Shown here: piece by piece, positions 16,091-24,357 of the stretch
Position numbering within the stretch: the stretch's first letter is position 1
Layout of the letters: every line of letters begins with the position of its first letter
Assembly (NCBI RefSeq): GCF_030867385.1
Contig: NZ_JAPFBJ010000003.1
Span: 372,001 to 436,000 of the forward strand
Length of the DNA stretch: 64,000 nucleotides
DNA from: Sphingobium sp. DEHP117
GTDB taxonomy: Bacteria; Pseudomonadota; Alphaproteobacteria; Sphingomonadales; Sphingomonadaceae
Reading direction: 5' to 3'
Made by a program: the position numbers and the translations under genes
Notes under the pieces: generated by a model
Seen by the model: the letters and a program-made list of their open reading frames with translations, nothing else
What the model was told of the DNA's origin: nothing
Databases searched by the model: none

Positions 16091-19000
16091 TCGAGCGCAT
16101 TATTGAGTGGTGCGCTCGCCGGCGCTGGCTGGTGCTGGCGATTACGCTGGTCCTTGCGGCTTGGGCGATCGATTCGATGCGCAAGACGCCGCTCGACGCA
16201 CTTCCAGATCTTTCCGATCCGCAAGTGATCGTGTTCACGGACTGGATGGGACGCAGCCCCAACCTGGTGGAAGACCAGATCACCTATCCGCTGGTCAGGG
16301 CTCTGCAAAGCACGCCCGGCGTCAGAACCGTTCGCGGATATTCGATGTTCGGAATGAGTTTCGTCTACGCGATCTTCGGTGATGACACGGATATCTACTG
16401 GGCGCGCACCAGGGTGTTCGAGCAGATCGGACGGGTCCAGCAGCAATTGCCGCCCGGCGTCGTCCCGACCCTCGGCCCGGATGCAAGCGGCGTAGGCTGG
16501 ATCTACCAATACGTCCTCGAAGACACCACCGGTCGGATGAACGATGCCGAGCTGCGTGCGCTGCAGGACTTCACCGTGCGGCCTGCGCTCCAAGGCGTCA
16601 AAGGCGTCGCCGAAGTCGCAACGATGGGCGGGTTCGAGCGGCAGTACCAGATTTCGCTGGATCCCAACAAATTGGCGGCCTTCGGGATCACACCCTCGGA
16701 CGTGTCTCGTGCTGTGCGTGATGCGAATTCCGAAGTAGGCGCCCGCGTTCTGGAGATGAGTGGGCGGGAATATGTCCTGCGCGGGCGTGGATATGCCAAG
16801 ACCCTCCAGGACCTCGAGCAAAGCGTCATCACGGTTGCCGATGGTGGGACGCCGATCCGCGTGCGCGACGTTGCGAGCGTACAGTTTGGACCCGAAATTC
16901 GCCGCGGCACAGCCGACCTCAACGGTAAAGGAGAGGCGGTTGGTGGCATCGTGGTCATGCGCCTTGACTCAAATGCCCAGGAAGTGATTGAGGCGCTGAA
17001 AAAGCAGATGGGTCAGCTGGCGCTGCCTCCCGGCGTCCGCATCATCACGACGCACGACCGATCCGAACTGATTACCGGTTCGATCAAGACCCTCAAGGAC
17101 ACCCTGATTATCGAAGGGGCGATCATCGCCGTAATTTGCCTCGTTTTCCTGTTGCATGGTGGCTCGGCGCTGGTCGCACTCATCATCCTGCCCACATCGG
17201 TGCTCTTGTCGTTTATCGGGATGCGTTATCTGGGTATTTCCGCCAATATCATGTCGCTAGGCGGAATCGCGATCGCAGTGGGCGAACTCAGCGATGCCGC
17301 AATCGTCATGATCGAGAACGCGCACAAGCGGCTTGCCGAGAACACAAACCCGGACGACCGCATTCGGGTGATCGTGGAATCGTCCAAGGAGGTCGGCAAG
17401 CCGATCTTCTTCTCGCTCCTCCTGATCACGGTCAGCTTCCTGCCGATCTTCACGCTGACCGGGCAGGCGGGCAAATTGTTCATGCCGCTGGCTTACACCA
17501 AGACGCTCGCAATGTTCTTCGCGGCGATCCTCTCGATTACCCTCGCGCCGCCACTGATGATCTGGCTGCTGCGCGGCCGGTTCCGTACCGAGGCGGAAAA
17601 TCCGCTTAACCGCTGGCTGGCCAATTTCTACCGCCCCATCGTCCGCTTCATCATCCGATGGCGGATCGTTGTGGTCAGCATCGCCGCGCTGGTGATGGTG
17701 GGGACAGTGCCAGTCTTCACCCGCCTCGGCTCGGAATTCATGCCGCCGCTTGACGAGGGGGCATTGCTGGTGATGCCCACCACCTTCCCGGGCATTTCCA
17801 TCGAAGAAGCCAGAAGAGCGCTGAATACCCAGCACCAGATTATCATGAGCTTCGGTGAAGTTGCGATGGTGCATGGGAAGGCTGGACGGGCGGAAACTGC
17901 GACCGATCCGGCACAGCTCGACATGAGCGAGTCCGTGATCACGCTCAAGCCTCACGACGAGTGGCCTGCCATCCCGGTTAGCCGCTGGTACAGCAGCTGG
18001 GCGCCAGACTGGTTGAAGGCCGGACTGAGACCGATCTGGCCGGATCGCCAGCAACGGACGGTCGGGGAGCTCTCGCGCGACCTGGATGCAGCCTTGCGCA
18101 TGCCGGGCTACCAGATGGCCATTGCTCCCCCGATCCGCACCCGGATCGACATGCTGACGACCGGGGTCCGCACGCCCGTGGGCATCAAGGTGTTCGGCCC
18201 CGACCTGGAAGGGATCGAGCGTCTCAGCGTTGAACTGGAGGGGCAGTTGCGGACCGTGCCAGGTACCCGCAGCACTTTCGCCGAGCGGCAAAGTGGGCGC
18301 GAATATATCGATATAGTACCGCGACGAGACGAGATTGCCCGCTACGGCCTGACAGTCCGCGACGTTCAGGACCTGGTCGAGGCCGCAATCGGCGGGATGC
18401 CGGTCTCGACTGTGATTGATGGGCGGGCGCGATATTCCGTCAATGTTCGCTACGCAGCTGATTTCCGCAACGATCCAGAGGCGCTGAGCAAGCTCCTTGT
18501 GCCTATTCCGGCGCCGAAAACCTTGTCCTTTACCGACGCTCGCACTGCGGGCGCAGGAGCCTCGGCGGATGCGCCCAGCCAGATGCAATCCGGTGACGGC
18601 GGTGGAATGGATTCGATGGGTGGGGGCGGAAGCGGCGGCACGGGTGGCGCCATGGCCTCTGCAGCAGTTCCGATGAGTGGGTCAGCGCCCAGCGACGAGA
18701 AATGGAACAGCGGTCAACAGGCGGGCTCGGTGGTCCCGCTCGGCGCCCTGGCTGACATCAAGGTCGTTACCGGACCACCAATGATCAAGAACGAGAACGG
18801 CACTCTGGTAGGCTATGTCTTCGCCGATATCGATTCCTCGCAGCGCGATTTGGGCGGGTGGGTTGATGACGCGAAAAAAGTCGTTGCTGATCAGATCACT
18901 GTCCCGCCTGGCTATCAACTGCAATGGACCGGTCAGTACGAGTTCATGGCTGAGCTGACATCGCGTCTGCGCACCGTCGTTCCGCTGACGATCGTTCTTG

Positions 19001-19497
19001 TTGGCCTGTTGCTGTACCTGTCGATGGGTGGATGGCAGCAAACTCTGCTGGTCATGCTGAGCCTGCCCTTCGCCATCGCGGGCAGCATCTGGCTGCTCGC
19101 ATTACTTGATTACAACCTGTCGACGGCCGTTTGGGTGGGCCTGATCGCCGTCGGCGGTGTTGCTGCGCAGACCGGCACAGTTGTGGTTGTCTATCTCGAC
19201 CAGGCCTATTCAGAAGCCTCCGCGCAAGGACGTCTTGGCTCTATCGGGGAGATCGACACGGCTATCATGGAGGGGACCGCACGGTGTCTGCGCCCGATGC
19301 TGATGACGGTCGCGACCACCGTGTTCGGCCTGATGCCCCTCCTTTGGGAGTCAGGCGTAGGCGCCGATCTTTCCGCCCGTACAGCCGCCCCTGTGGTGGG
19401 GGGGCTCTGGTTCTGCATGTTCCTGACGCTTCTGGTCATTCCCGCCGCCTACGCAATCTGGCGGCATTCGCAGTTTCGAGCCCCAGAGCAAGCGTGA
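16087..19497 (+). CDS. cusA: Heavy-metal efflux RND pump (CusA/CzcA family)
   Basis: 1136 residues with a GTG start overlapping the cusB stop (GTGA). It is a proton-driven inner-membrane pump for monovalent copper or silver. The N terminus MIERIIEWCARRRWLVLAI and RKTPLDALPDLSDPQVIVFT are typical of the HME family. TM4 carries the proton relay GELSDAAIVMIENAHK, and two large periplasmic loops follow TM1 and TM7 (SEFMPPLDEGALLVMPTTF). Oddly, the second periplasmic region contains a Gly/Met-rich insertion at about residues 825-870 (GGGMDSMGGGGSGGTGGAM) that the usual CusA lacks. The operon ends in a strong hairpin with a T-rich tail. Confidence 0.94.
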   Translation: MIERIIEWCARRRWLVLAITLVLAAWAIDSMRKTPLDALPDLSDPQVIVFTDWMGRSPNLVEDQITYPLVRALQSTPGVRTVRGYSMFGMSFVYAIFGDDTDIYWARTRVFEQIGRVQQQLPPGVVPTLGPDASGVGWIYQYVLEDTTGRMNDAELRALQDFTVRPALQGVKGVAEVATMGGFERQYQISLDPNKLAAFGITPSDVSRAVRDANSEVGARVLEMSGREYVLRGRGYAKTLQDLEQSVITVADGGTPIRVRDVASVQFGPEIRRGTADLNGKGEAVGGIVVMRLDSNAQEVIEALKKQMGQLALPPGVRIITTHDRSELITGSIKTLKDTLIIEGAIIAVICLVFLLHGGSALVALIILPTSVLLSFIGMRYLGISANIMSLGGIAIAVGELSDAAIVMIENAHKRLAENTNPDDRIRVIVESSKEVGKPIFFSLLLITVSFLPIFTLTGQAGKLFMPLAYTKTLAMFFAAILSITLAPPLMIWLLRGRFRTEAENPLNRWLANFYRPIVRFIIRWRIVVVSIAALVMVGTVPVFTRLGSEFMPPLDEGALLVMPTTFPGISIEEARRALNTQHQIIMSFGEVAMVHGKAGRAETATDPAQLDMSESVITLKPHDEWPAIPVSRWYSSWAPDWLKAGLRPIWPDRQQRTVGELSRDLDAALRMPGYQMAIAPPIRTRIDMLTTGVRTPVGIKVFGPDLEGIERLSVELEGQLRTVPGTRSTFAERQSGREYIDIVPRRDEIARYGLTVRDVQDLVEAAIGGMPVSTVIDGRARYSVNVRYAADFRNDPEALSKLLVPIPAPKTLSFTDARTAGAGASADAPSQMQSGDGGGMDSMGGGGSGGTGGAMASAAVPMSGSAPSDEKWNSGQQAGSVVPLGALADIKVVTGPPMIKNENGTLVGYVFADIDSSQRDLGGWVDDAKKVVADQITVPPGYQLQWTGQYEFMAELTSRLRTVVPLTIVLVGLLLYLSMGGWQQTLLVMLSLPFAIAGSIWLLALLDYNLSTAVWVGLIAVGGVAAQTGTVVVVYLDQAYSEASAQGRLGSIGEIDTAIMEGTARCLRPMLMTVATTVFGLMPLLWESGVGADLSARTAAPVVGGLWFCMFLTLLVIPAAYAIWRHSQFRAPEQA

Positions 19498-19527
19498 GCG
19501 ACGGCGTTTCTTATTCTTCTGCCTCAG

Positions 19528-19559
19528 AGGAGGATGTATTCATCCTCCTTTCCTTTTCT
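19528..19559 (+). terminator. Rho-independent terminator after the cus operon
   Basis: AGGAGGATG-TATT-CATCCTCCT forms a perfect 9-bp stem followed by the T-rich TTCCTTTTCT, 30 bases after the cusA stop. Confidence 0.85.
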
Positions 19560-19622
19560 AAAAGGCGATTACAGACCAGCGCTCGTTCCTCTTGCGCAGG
19601 AGGCGCTATCCATATGGGTGTT

Positions 19623-20642
19623 TCAGAACCAAAAGCGGATTCCGGCAACCAGACTTGTGGATTGCACATCATCTCCTGCCATGCGCGCATATCTGGCCGT
19701 ATCGCCGAACTTCCGTTCCCAGGAGACGCCCACGTAAGGCGCAAATTCCTTGCGCCATTCGTAACGCAGGCGCAGCCCTAACTCGAGGTTCGACAATCCG
19801 GAGCCGATCAGGCTTTCCGGGACATCCTGCGCAGCAAAATTGGCTTCCAGGCGGGGCTGCAGGATCAGCTTCTGGGTGATGCGTTGGTCCACATCTCCCT
19901 TCAGCCGAAACAGCACGTCGCCCTTGGTGGAGAGGAACGTCGCCGCCTCGACCTCGAACCAGTACGGAGCCAGCCCCTCGATACCGATCGTGGCATAAGT
20001 GCGATCCGGCCCTTTCCCCAGATCCTGACGAACGCCGGCCTGCAGGTTCCAGTAAGGATCAACCGCATGGGACCAGAGGGCTTGGATTTCGCCATGATGG
20101 CTTTTTTCGCCGAAGCTGCCTTCGCCTTCGGATTCGAGGGCCAGACGGTCGATATCGCCACCGAACCACGCGCTGGCATCCCAGCGATAGCCGTCTCTGC
20201 CGTTCCGCACTTGGTATTCGGCAATGTTGAAGAGAACCTTGTGAAAGGTCATTCCGCCATGCTCGCCCATCAGGGTGGCTTGCGCCTCTGCCATGGCCGC
20301 AGGGTCGTAATACGCATCAGCGGCTCGATCATTGGCAACCGGCGGTACAGACGCGTATCCAGGCCCGATATCTGTTCCCATCTTGTCCGCGTTGTTTTGC
20401 GGCTCGGACGCGGCAGTCTCCATGTTTGGCATGTCCGACATGTCATGCCCGGCATGCGGATCATCCACTGATGGAGATTGCGCGGGTTCAGGCTGCGGCA
20501 CAGTTTGCGGTGGAGGAGCGACGTCTGGCATTGCGGGCATCGAATGGCCGTGATGCATCCCGTGATCCATGGCCCCGTTTTGTGCGAGAGCAGGCGCAGC
20601 CAGCACGAAAGGGGACACTCCCAGAAGCGCAAGCCGGATCAT
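19623..20642 (-). CDS. copB: Copper resistance protein B (outer membrane)
   Basis: 339 residues with a signal peptide (MIRLALLGVSPFVLAAPALA). A His/Met/Pro-rich linker follows (AMDHGMHHGHSMPAMPD, DPHAGHDMSDMPNME). From about residue 130 a CopB beta-barrel begins: KVLFNIAEYQVRNGRDGYRW, YPVFALWSHAVDPYWNLQAG-type strands, GKGPDRTYATIGIEGLAPYW, and a terminal SLVAGIRFWF ending in Phe. CopB is an outer-membrane copper-binding protein acting with the CopA oxidase. Its start overlaps the copA stop by four bases, so the two are translated together. Confidence 0.94.
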   Translation of the reverse strand: MIRLALLGVSPFVLAAPALAQNGAMDHGMHHGHSMPAMPDVAPPPQTVPQPEPAQSPSVDDPHAGHDMSDMPNMETAASEPQNNADKMGTDIGPGYASVPPVANDRAADAYYDPAAMAEAQATLMGEHGGMTFHKVLFNIAEYQVRNGRDGYRWDASAWFGGDIDRLALESEGEGSFGEKSHHGEIQALWSHAVDPYWNLQAGVRQDLGKGPDRTYATIGIEGLAPYWFEVEAATFLSTKGDVLFRLKGDVDQRITQKLILQPRLEANFAAQDVPESLIGSGLSNLELGLRLRYEWRKEFAPYVGVSWERKFGDTARYARMAGDDVQSTSLVAGIRFWF

Positions 20643-22480
20643 GCCAGGTCTCCACTGTCACGCACCTGGACAACCCGCATCATCCCGGCATGCATGTGGA
20701 AGAACATGTGGCAGTGGAATGCCCAGTCTCCATGAATTCCGGTGACATCGAAACTGACCTTTCCACCCGGGGCGACATTCACCGTGTGCTTGCGCGGACT
20801 GTGCGCGCCATGCCCGGTTACGAGTTCGAAGAAATGCCCATGCAGGTGGATCGGGTGGCTCATCATGGTGTCATTCACCAGGGTGACACGCACCCGCTCG
20901 CCGGTTCGCAACGGAATTGGCGTCCTTGCTTCAGACAAGGTCTGGCCATCCATCGACCACATGTATCGCTCCATGTTTCCGGTCAGGTGGACTTCGATTT
21001 CGCGCGCGGGCCCGCGCGTGTCGGGATTTCGCTCCAGTGCGACCAGGTCTCGGTAGACCAGAACCTTATGGCCGACATTCTCGAGGCCCACTCCCGGCTC
21101 GCCGGTACGGTCCACGGGCATCGGGGCGATCGACTGGACACCGGGCCCAAGCTTGACCTGCGGCGCGTTAGCACCGTCCCGCATCGCCATTGCATGGCGG
21201 GCCGCTTCACCATGCGTCGTCCCGCCATGCTCCGTTGAACCACTTGAATGGGGCATGTTCATACCCGCCATCTCGTGTCCACCATGGGCTCCGCCTTGGT
21301 TGGCTGCGGCAGATGAAGACGCAGATGTTGCCGCCTCGTCACCCATGCCGCCCATGCCCATGTCCTTCATCGTCAGGAGGGGGCGTTCGCGTAGCGCGGG
21401 CACCGGCGCGACCATCCCGGGCCGGGGGGCCAAGGTGGCCCGTGCGAGCCCGGAGCGGTCGGCCGCCTCCCCGATGATGGAGTAGGCCCGATCATCCCCT
21501 GGCGTGACAATCACGTCATAGGTCTCGGCGATCGTCATCTGGAATTCGTCTACGGAGATCGGTCGCACCGGCAATCCATCGGCTGCGACGACCGTCATCC
21601 GTAACCCGGGTATCCGGACGTTGAAAATTGTCATGGCGGAGGCATTGATGAACCTCAATCGCACCCGCTCGCCAGGATTGAACAGCGCCGTCCAGTTGTC
21701 GCGAGGTCCATGTCCGTTAGTAACGTAGGTGTAGACCGACCCTGTGACGTCAAGAATATCTGTCGGATCCATACGCATCCGCGCCCATTCCAGGCGTTCC
21801 GCATGACTTTGGTCTTTGCCCGCAGCCAATCCTGCCAGCGTTTGCTTCTGGCGATTGAAGTATCCGGATTCCTGCTTGAGTTTCGTGAACAGTTTATGGG
21901 GATGGATGAAGCTATGATCGGACAGCACCACCACGTGCTCGCGATCGTAGGCAATTGGATCGACACCCTTCGGGTCGATCACGATTGGACCATAATGGCC
22001 CATCGCCTCCTGCAAACCGGAGTGGCTGTGATACCAGTAGGTTCCCGACTGCTCGAGGGCAAATTCGTAAGTGAAGGTCGAGCGCGGCTTGATCCCCGGA
22101 AAGCTTACCCCCGGAACGCCATCCATCTGGAAGGGCACCAAAAGGCCATGCCAATGGACCGACGTTTCCTCGTCCAGTGCATTTTCAACGGCAATCCTGA
22201 CAGTCTGTCCTTCGCGCAGGCGCAGCAGCGGCGCAGGGACCGTCCCGTTCATGGCGATGGCTTTTGCAGGCCGTCCATCGACCGTTATCGTTTCGTGCGC
22301 AACCCGCAGCGTTATCGCTTCGCCGGACAGTTGGGGCAAAGGTCGAGCAATTCCGGCCGAAACTGGCCGGGCCCAGGCCGGCAGCCATGCCGAAAGCCCA
22401 AGCGCCCCGCCTGCCAATCCCGCTCCGCGCAGCAAGGTGCGTCGATCAAGTGCGGAAGGACTGGCAAATTCAACGGTCAT
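20639..22480 (-). CDS. copA: Periplasmic multicopper oxidase CopA (copper resistance system)
   Basis: 613 residues with a Tat signal (DRRTLLRGAGLAGGALGLSA). Four copper-binding motifs are seen: SVHWHGLLVP, GTYWYHSHSGLQEAMG, HPIHLHGHFFELV and WAFHCHMFFHMHAGMM, giving type 1, 2 and 3 sites. A Met/His-rich insertion in the middle (MKDMGMGGMGDEA, HGGHEMAGMNMPHSS, ARHAMAMRDG) is typical of CopA/PcoA proteins that bind extra Cu(I). It oxidises Cu(I) to less toxic Cu(II) in the periplasm. It lies downstream of the ECF sigma gene, with its own ECF-type promoter overlapping the end of that gene, and is followed by copB. This gene is distinct from the copA ATPase at 8234. Confidence 0.96.
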   Translation of the reverse strand: MTVEFASPSALDRRTLLRGAGLAGGALGLSAWLPAWARPVSAGIARPLPQLSGEAITLRVAHETITVDGRPAKAIAMNGTVPAPLLRLREGQTVRIAVENALDEETSVHWHGLLVPFQMDGVPGVSFPGIKPRSTFTYEFALEQSGTYWYHSHSGLQEAMGHYGPIVIDPKGVDPIAYDREHVVVLSDHSFIHPHKLFTKLKQESGYFNRQKQTLAGLAAGKDQSHAERLEWARMRMDPTDILDVTGSVYTYVTNGHGPRDNWTALFNPGERVRLRFINASAMTIFNVRIPGLRMTVVAADGLPVRPISVDEFQMTIAETYDVIVTPGDDRAYSIIGEAADRSGLARATLAPRPGMVAPVPALRERPLLTMKDMGMGGMGDEAATSASSSAAANQGGAHGGHEMAGMNMPHSSGSTEHGGTTHGEAARHAMAMRDGANAPQVKLGPGVQSIAPMPVDRTGEPGVGLENVGHKVLVYRDLVALERNPDTRGPAREIEVHLTGNMERYMWSMDGQTLSEARTPIPLRTGERVRVTLVNDTMMSHPIHLHGHFFELVTGHGAHSPRKHTVNVAPGGKVSFDVTGIHGDWAFHCHMFFHMHAGMMRVVQVRDSGDLA

Positions 22481-22507
22481 GGATGGATCCTCTGCAATAC
22501 TTCAGGT

Positions 22508-22536
22508 GATACGCATCAGCGCTCCATCGACCTCAA
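22508..22536 (-). promoter_or_regulatory. ECF-type promoter copy upstream of copA-copB
   Basis: On the minus strand TTGAGGT (22536-22530), 14 nt, TGCGTATC (22515-22508), 27 bases before the copA ATG. It overlaps the last codons of the sigma-factor gene, so copAB can be driven separately from the sigma operon. Confidence 0.7.
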
Positions 22537-23088
22537 AATTTCCCGCAATTTGTTACGCGCACGGCGCAGCCGGGTTTCAACGGCTTTCTCGGTTACCCCC
22601 AAAATTGCCGCCGTTTCCGATTGTGACGTGCCTTCGACTGTTCTGAGCAAGAGCACTTCACGCAGCCGCACCGGCAAGGCCTTCATTGCATTCAGGGTTC
22701 TCAGCAGTTCCTCGCGGCTGGCGACCTCACGTTCGATGTTCACCTGGGGGTCGGCGGGTTCAGCTGCACTATCCAGCGGCATGGCGACGGCGAACAGGGT
22801 CCGGACCTTTCGCCGACGAGCCTCGTCGCGGCATTTGTTCAATGCGATCCGGAGCACCCAGTGCCTGAACGGGCGACTGACATCGAACCGGGCAATGGCA
22901 GTAAAGGCAGCGATGAAGGTCTGCTGGGTAATATCAAGGGCGGTGTCATCGTCAGCAGTATGCAGACGCGCCACGCGGAAGACGGCTGCGCGATGCCTTT
23001 TCATCAGCTCGCCATAGGCCGTCTGACGTCCAGCAATGGCCAAGGCAGCAAGCTCTCCGTCGGTGCAATCGCCAAGCTCGAAACTCAT
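22516..23088 (-). CDS. ECF RNA polymerase sigma factor (CnrH-like)
   Basis: 190 residues with both parts of a group IV sigma factor. Region 2 (YGELMKRHRAAVFRVARLHT, ALDITQQTFIAAFTAI, FDVSRPFRHWVLRIALN) binds core polymerase and the -10 box. Region 4 (LPVRLREVLLLRTVEGTSQS, AAILGVTEKAVETRLRRAR) binds the -35 box. Its start overlaps the stop of the CnrX-like sensor, and the anti-sigma gene precedes that: the order Y-X-H of the Cupriavidus cnr system. It is the obvious candidate to recognise the TGAGGG-N14-YGCGTATC promoters of this island. Confidence 0.93.
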   Translation of the reverse strand: MSFELGDCTDGELAALAIAGRQTAYGELMKRHRAAVFRVARLHTADDDTALDITQQTFIAAFTAIARFDVSRPFRHWVLRIALNKCRDEARRRKVRTLFAVAMPLDSAAEPADPQVNIEREVASREELLRTLNAMKALPVRLREVLLLRTVEGTSQSETAAILGVTEKAVETRLRRARNKLREILRSMER

Positions 23089-23522
23089 TTTGGCTCGGAC
23101 GTAAGAGCCTTGACCACCGCGGCATCGAAGCGAGCGGTCTGATCGGGCCTGAGCACACCGCGCATCGCGAAGACATGTTCCAACGTTGCTTTTTGAAGTC
23201 GTCCCATCACCGCGTGCGAGGCGTCAATCGCCGCAGCGACCTGTGGGCCGTAGCCATGCTCGGCCTGAATAGCCTGCGCCAATCGCGCGTTGTCCGACCG
23301 CAGTTCCAGTTCGAGTGCGCGCTTCTGAATAGCGAACTGGGCCTCAAGCGCCTCGACTTTCGCTTCCTGAGCCTCATCGAGGTGCAATTCCTCATGGAGG
23401 AACTCGTGCAACTCGGACTCAACGGGCGGCGCCGGCAGAATGAAATGTCTGCCGATAAACAACCCGGCCAACGCCGCAGCAAACGCTATCAACGCAACCA
23501 AAGGCAATTTCGCACTTTTCAT
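23085..23522 (-). CDS. Periplasmic metal sensor, CnrX-like
   Basis: 145 residues: a single N-terminal membrane anchor (LPLVALIAFAAALAGLFIG) and a helical periplasmic domain. H39 and H43 (ELHEFLHEELHLD), E60, H116 and M120 (LEHVFAMRG) reproduce exactly the spacing of the five CnrX metal ligands His42, His46, Glu63, His119 and Met123. The acid/base-rich coiled helices between them fit the CnrX hook. In Cupriavidus this protein senses Ni/Co and releases sigma through the anti-sigma; here the gene context points to copper. It overlaps the genes on both sides by four bases. Confidence 0.87.
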   Translation of the reverse strand: MKSAKLPLVALIAFAAALAGLFIGRHFILPAPPVESELHEFLHEELHLDEAQEAKVEALEAQFAIQKRALELELRSDNARLAQAIQAEHGYGPQVAAAIDASHAVMGRLQKATLEHVFAMRGVLRPDQTARFDAAVVKALTSEPK

Positions 23523-23800
23523 TCCGCGCCAACCAGCAATGCGGAAGGTGTCAGGTTCGCGGCATCACCCAGCGAGACCATTGTAGAGGCGGCCTGCGCC
23601 GTTGCACTCGGTAATGCGGCCCCAAGAAAGCCCGTTAGAAGCGCCAGACCCGCTGCGAATGCATAAACGCCGCCTGCTTTCGCGCTGGTTTGCGCCAACT
23701 TCTCGTCCAGCTTATCCAGTACGAGACCGTCGATCATTCCTAGAGCCGGTGGAACCGACAGTTCGCGCAACTCAGCGAGGCGCGCATCGATATCAGCCAT
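23519..23800 (-). CDS. Single-pass anti-sigma factor, CnrY-like
   Basis: 93 residues from the ATG behind GGAGA; a longer in-frame start exists 24 bases upstream. A short helical cytoplasmic N terminus (ADIDARLAELRELSVPPAL, then MIDGLVLDKLDEKL) is followed by one membrane segment (VYAFAAGLALLTGFLGAALP) and a periplasmic tail. Length and topology are those of CnrY, which holds the sigma factor at the membrane. Similarity is positional and architectural rather than motif-based, so the call rests on its place as first gene of a Y-X-H operon. Confidence 0.7.
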   Translation of the reverse strand: MADIDARLAELRELSVPPALGMIDGLVLDKLDEKLAQTSAKAGGVYAFAAGLALLTGFLGAALPSATAQAASTMVSLGDAANLTPSALLVGAE

Positions 23801-23845
23801 TACAGATCTCCACTCCTGTCCCATTACTTACTGCCCCTGCGTGCA

Positions 23846-23875
23846 CATACGCGGGAATCATGCCCTCGCCCTCAA
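23846..23875 (-). promoter_or_regulatory. ECF-type promoter copy upstream of the anti-sigma/sensor/sigma operon
   Basis: On the minus strand TTGAGGG (23875-23869), 15 nt, CGCGTATG (23853-23846), 45 bases before the ATG at 23800. Spacing is one base longer and the last -10 base differs from the other copies, so autoregulation is likely but possibly weaker. Confidence 0.5.
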
Positions 23876-23894
23876 AATTTTAGAGCCTCGGCGA

Positions 23895-23923
23895 ATGAGG
23901 GTGACCGCCTCCCGCTGCGTATC
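23895..23923 (+). promoter_or_regulatory. ECF-type promoter copy upstream of copCD
   Basis: ATGAGGG (23895-23901), 14 nt, TGCGTATC (23916-23923), 28 bases before the GTG at 23952. It is divergent from the sigma-operon copy, with 19 bases between the two. Confidence 0.75.
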
Positions 23924-23951
23924 ATCAAGCAACACAAATACGGAGTTGACC

Positions 23952-24350
23952 GTGCAACCGTACAAAACAGTGACCTTCGGCCTTGCGGCGCTACTGGCGG
24001 CACACGCCACAACCGCATTCGCTCATCCAAGGCTCCTATCCTCGACGCCAGCACCAAAGGCTACCGCAGCGCCTACGGGTCAGGTCGTCTTGCGCTTTTC
24101 TGAACGCCTCTTGCCACAGCTCACCGGCATCGAGGTTGCGCCGGTGGCGCAGAACCGGCGCAACGGTGCCGAACATTCAGGGCATCACATGCCCACACCT
24201 TCCGTGAGGACCAGCTACTCGCGGGATGGCAAGACGCTCATCGCGGTCTTCGCATCTCCACTGCCGACCGGAACGTACCTGCTGAAGTGGCACGCGGTGG
24301 CCGCTGACACGCACCGCGTGCAGGGGCAGTTTGAATTCGTGGTAAGGTAG
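23952..24350 (+). CDS. copC: Copper resistance protein CopC (periplasmic copper chaperone)
   Basis: 132 residues from a GTG start with GGAG upstream; longer ATG starts (23841, 23895) would run through the promoter. The signal peptide ends ATTAFA, leaving a mature N terminus HPRLLSSTPAP whose first histidine is a Cu(II) ligand in CopC proteins. The seven-stranded cupredoxin-like fold is visible in GQVVLRFSERLLPQLTGIEV and in GTYLLKWHAVAADTHRVQGQ, which contains the C-terminal histidine/aspartate ligands. It delivers copper in the periplasm, probably to CopD, encoded seven bases downstream. Confidence 0.92.
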   Translation: MQPYKTVTFGLAALLAAHATTAFAHPRLLSSTPAPKATAAPTGQVVLRFSERLLPQLTGIEVAPVAQNRRNGAEHSGHHMPTPSVRTSYSRDGKTLIAVFASPLPTGTYLLKWHAVAADTHRVQGQFEFVVR

Positions 24351-24357
24351 CCACGAA

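Noticed and set aside
17257..18588. Minus-strand open frame of 443 residues opposite cusA
   Set aside because: His/Arg/Asp-rich nonsense composition, no motif; cusA is unmistakable on the plus strand.
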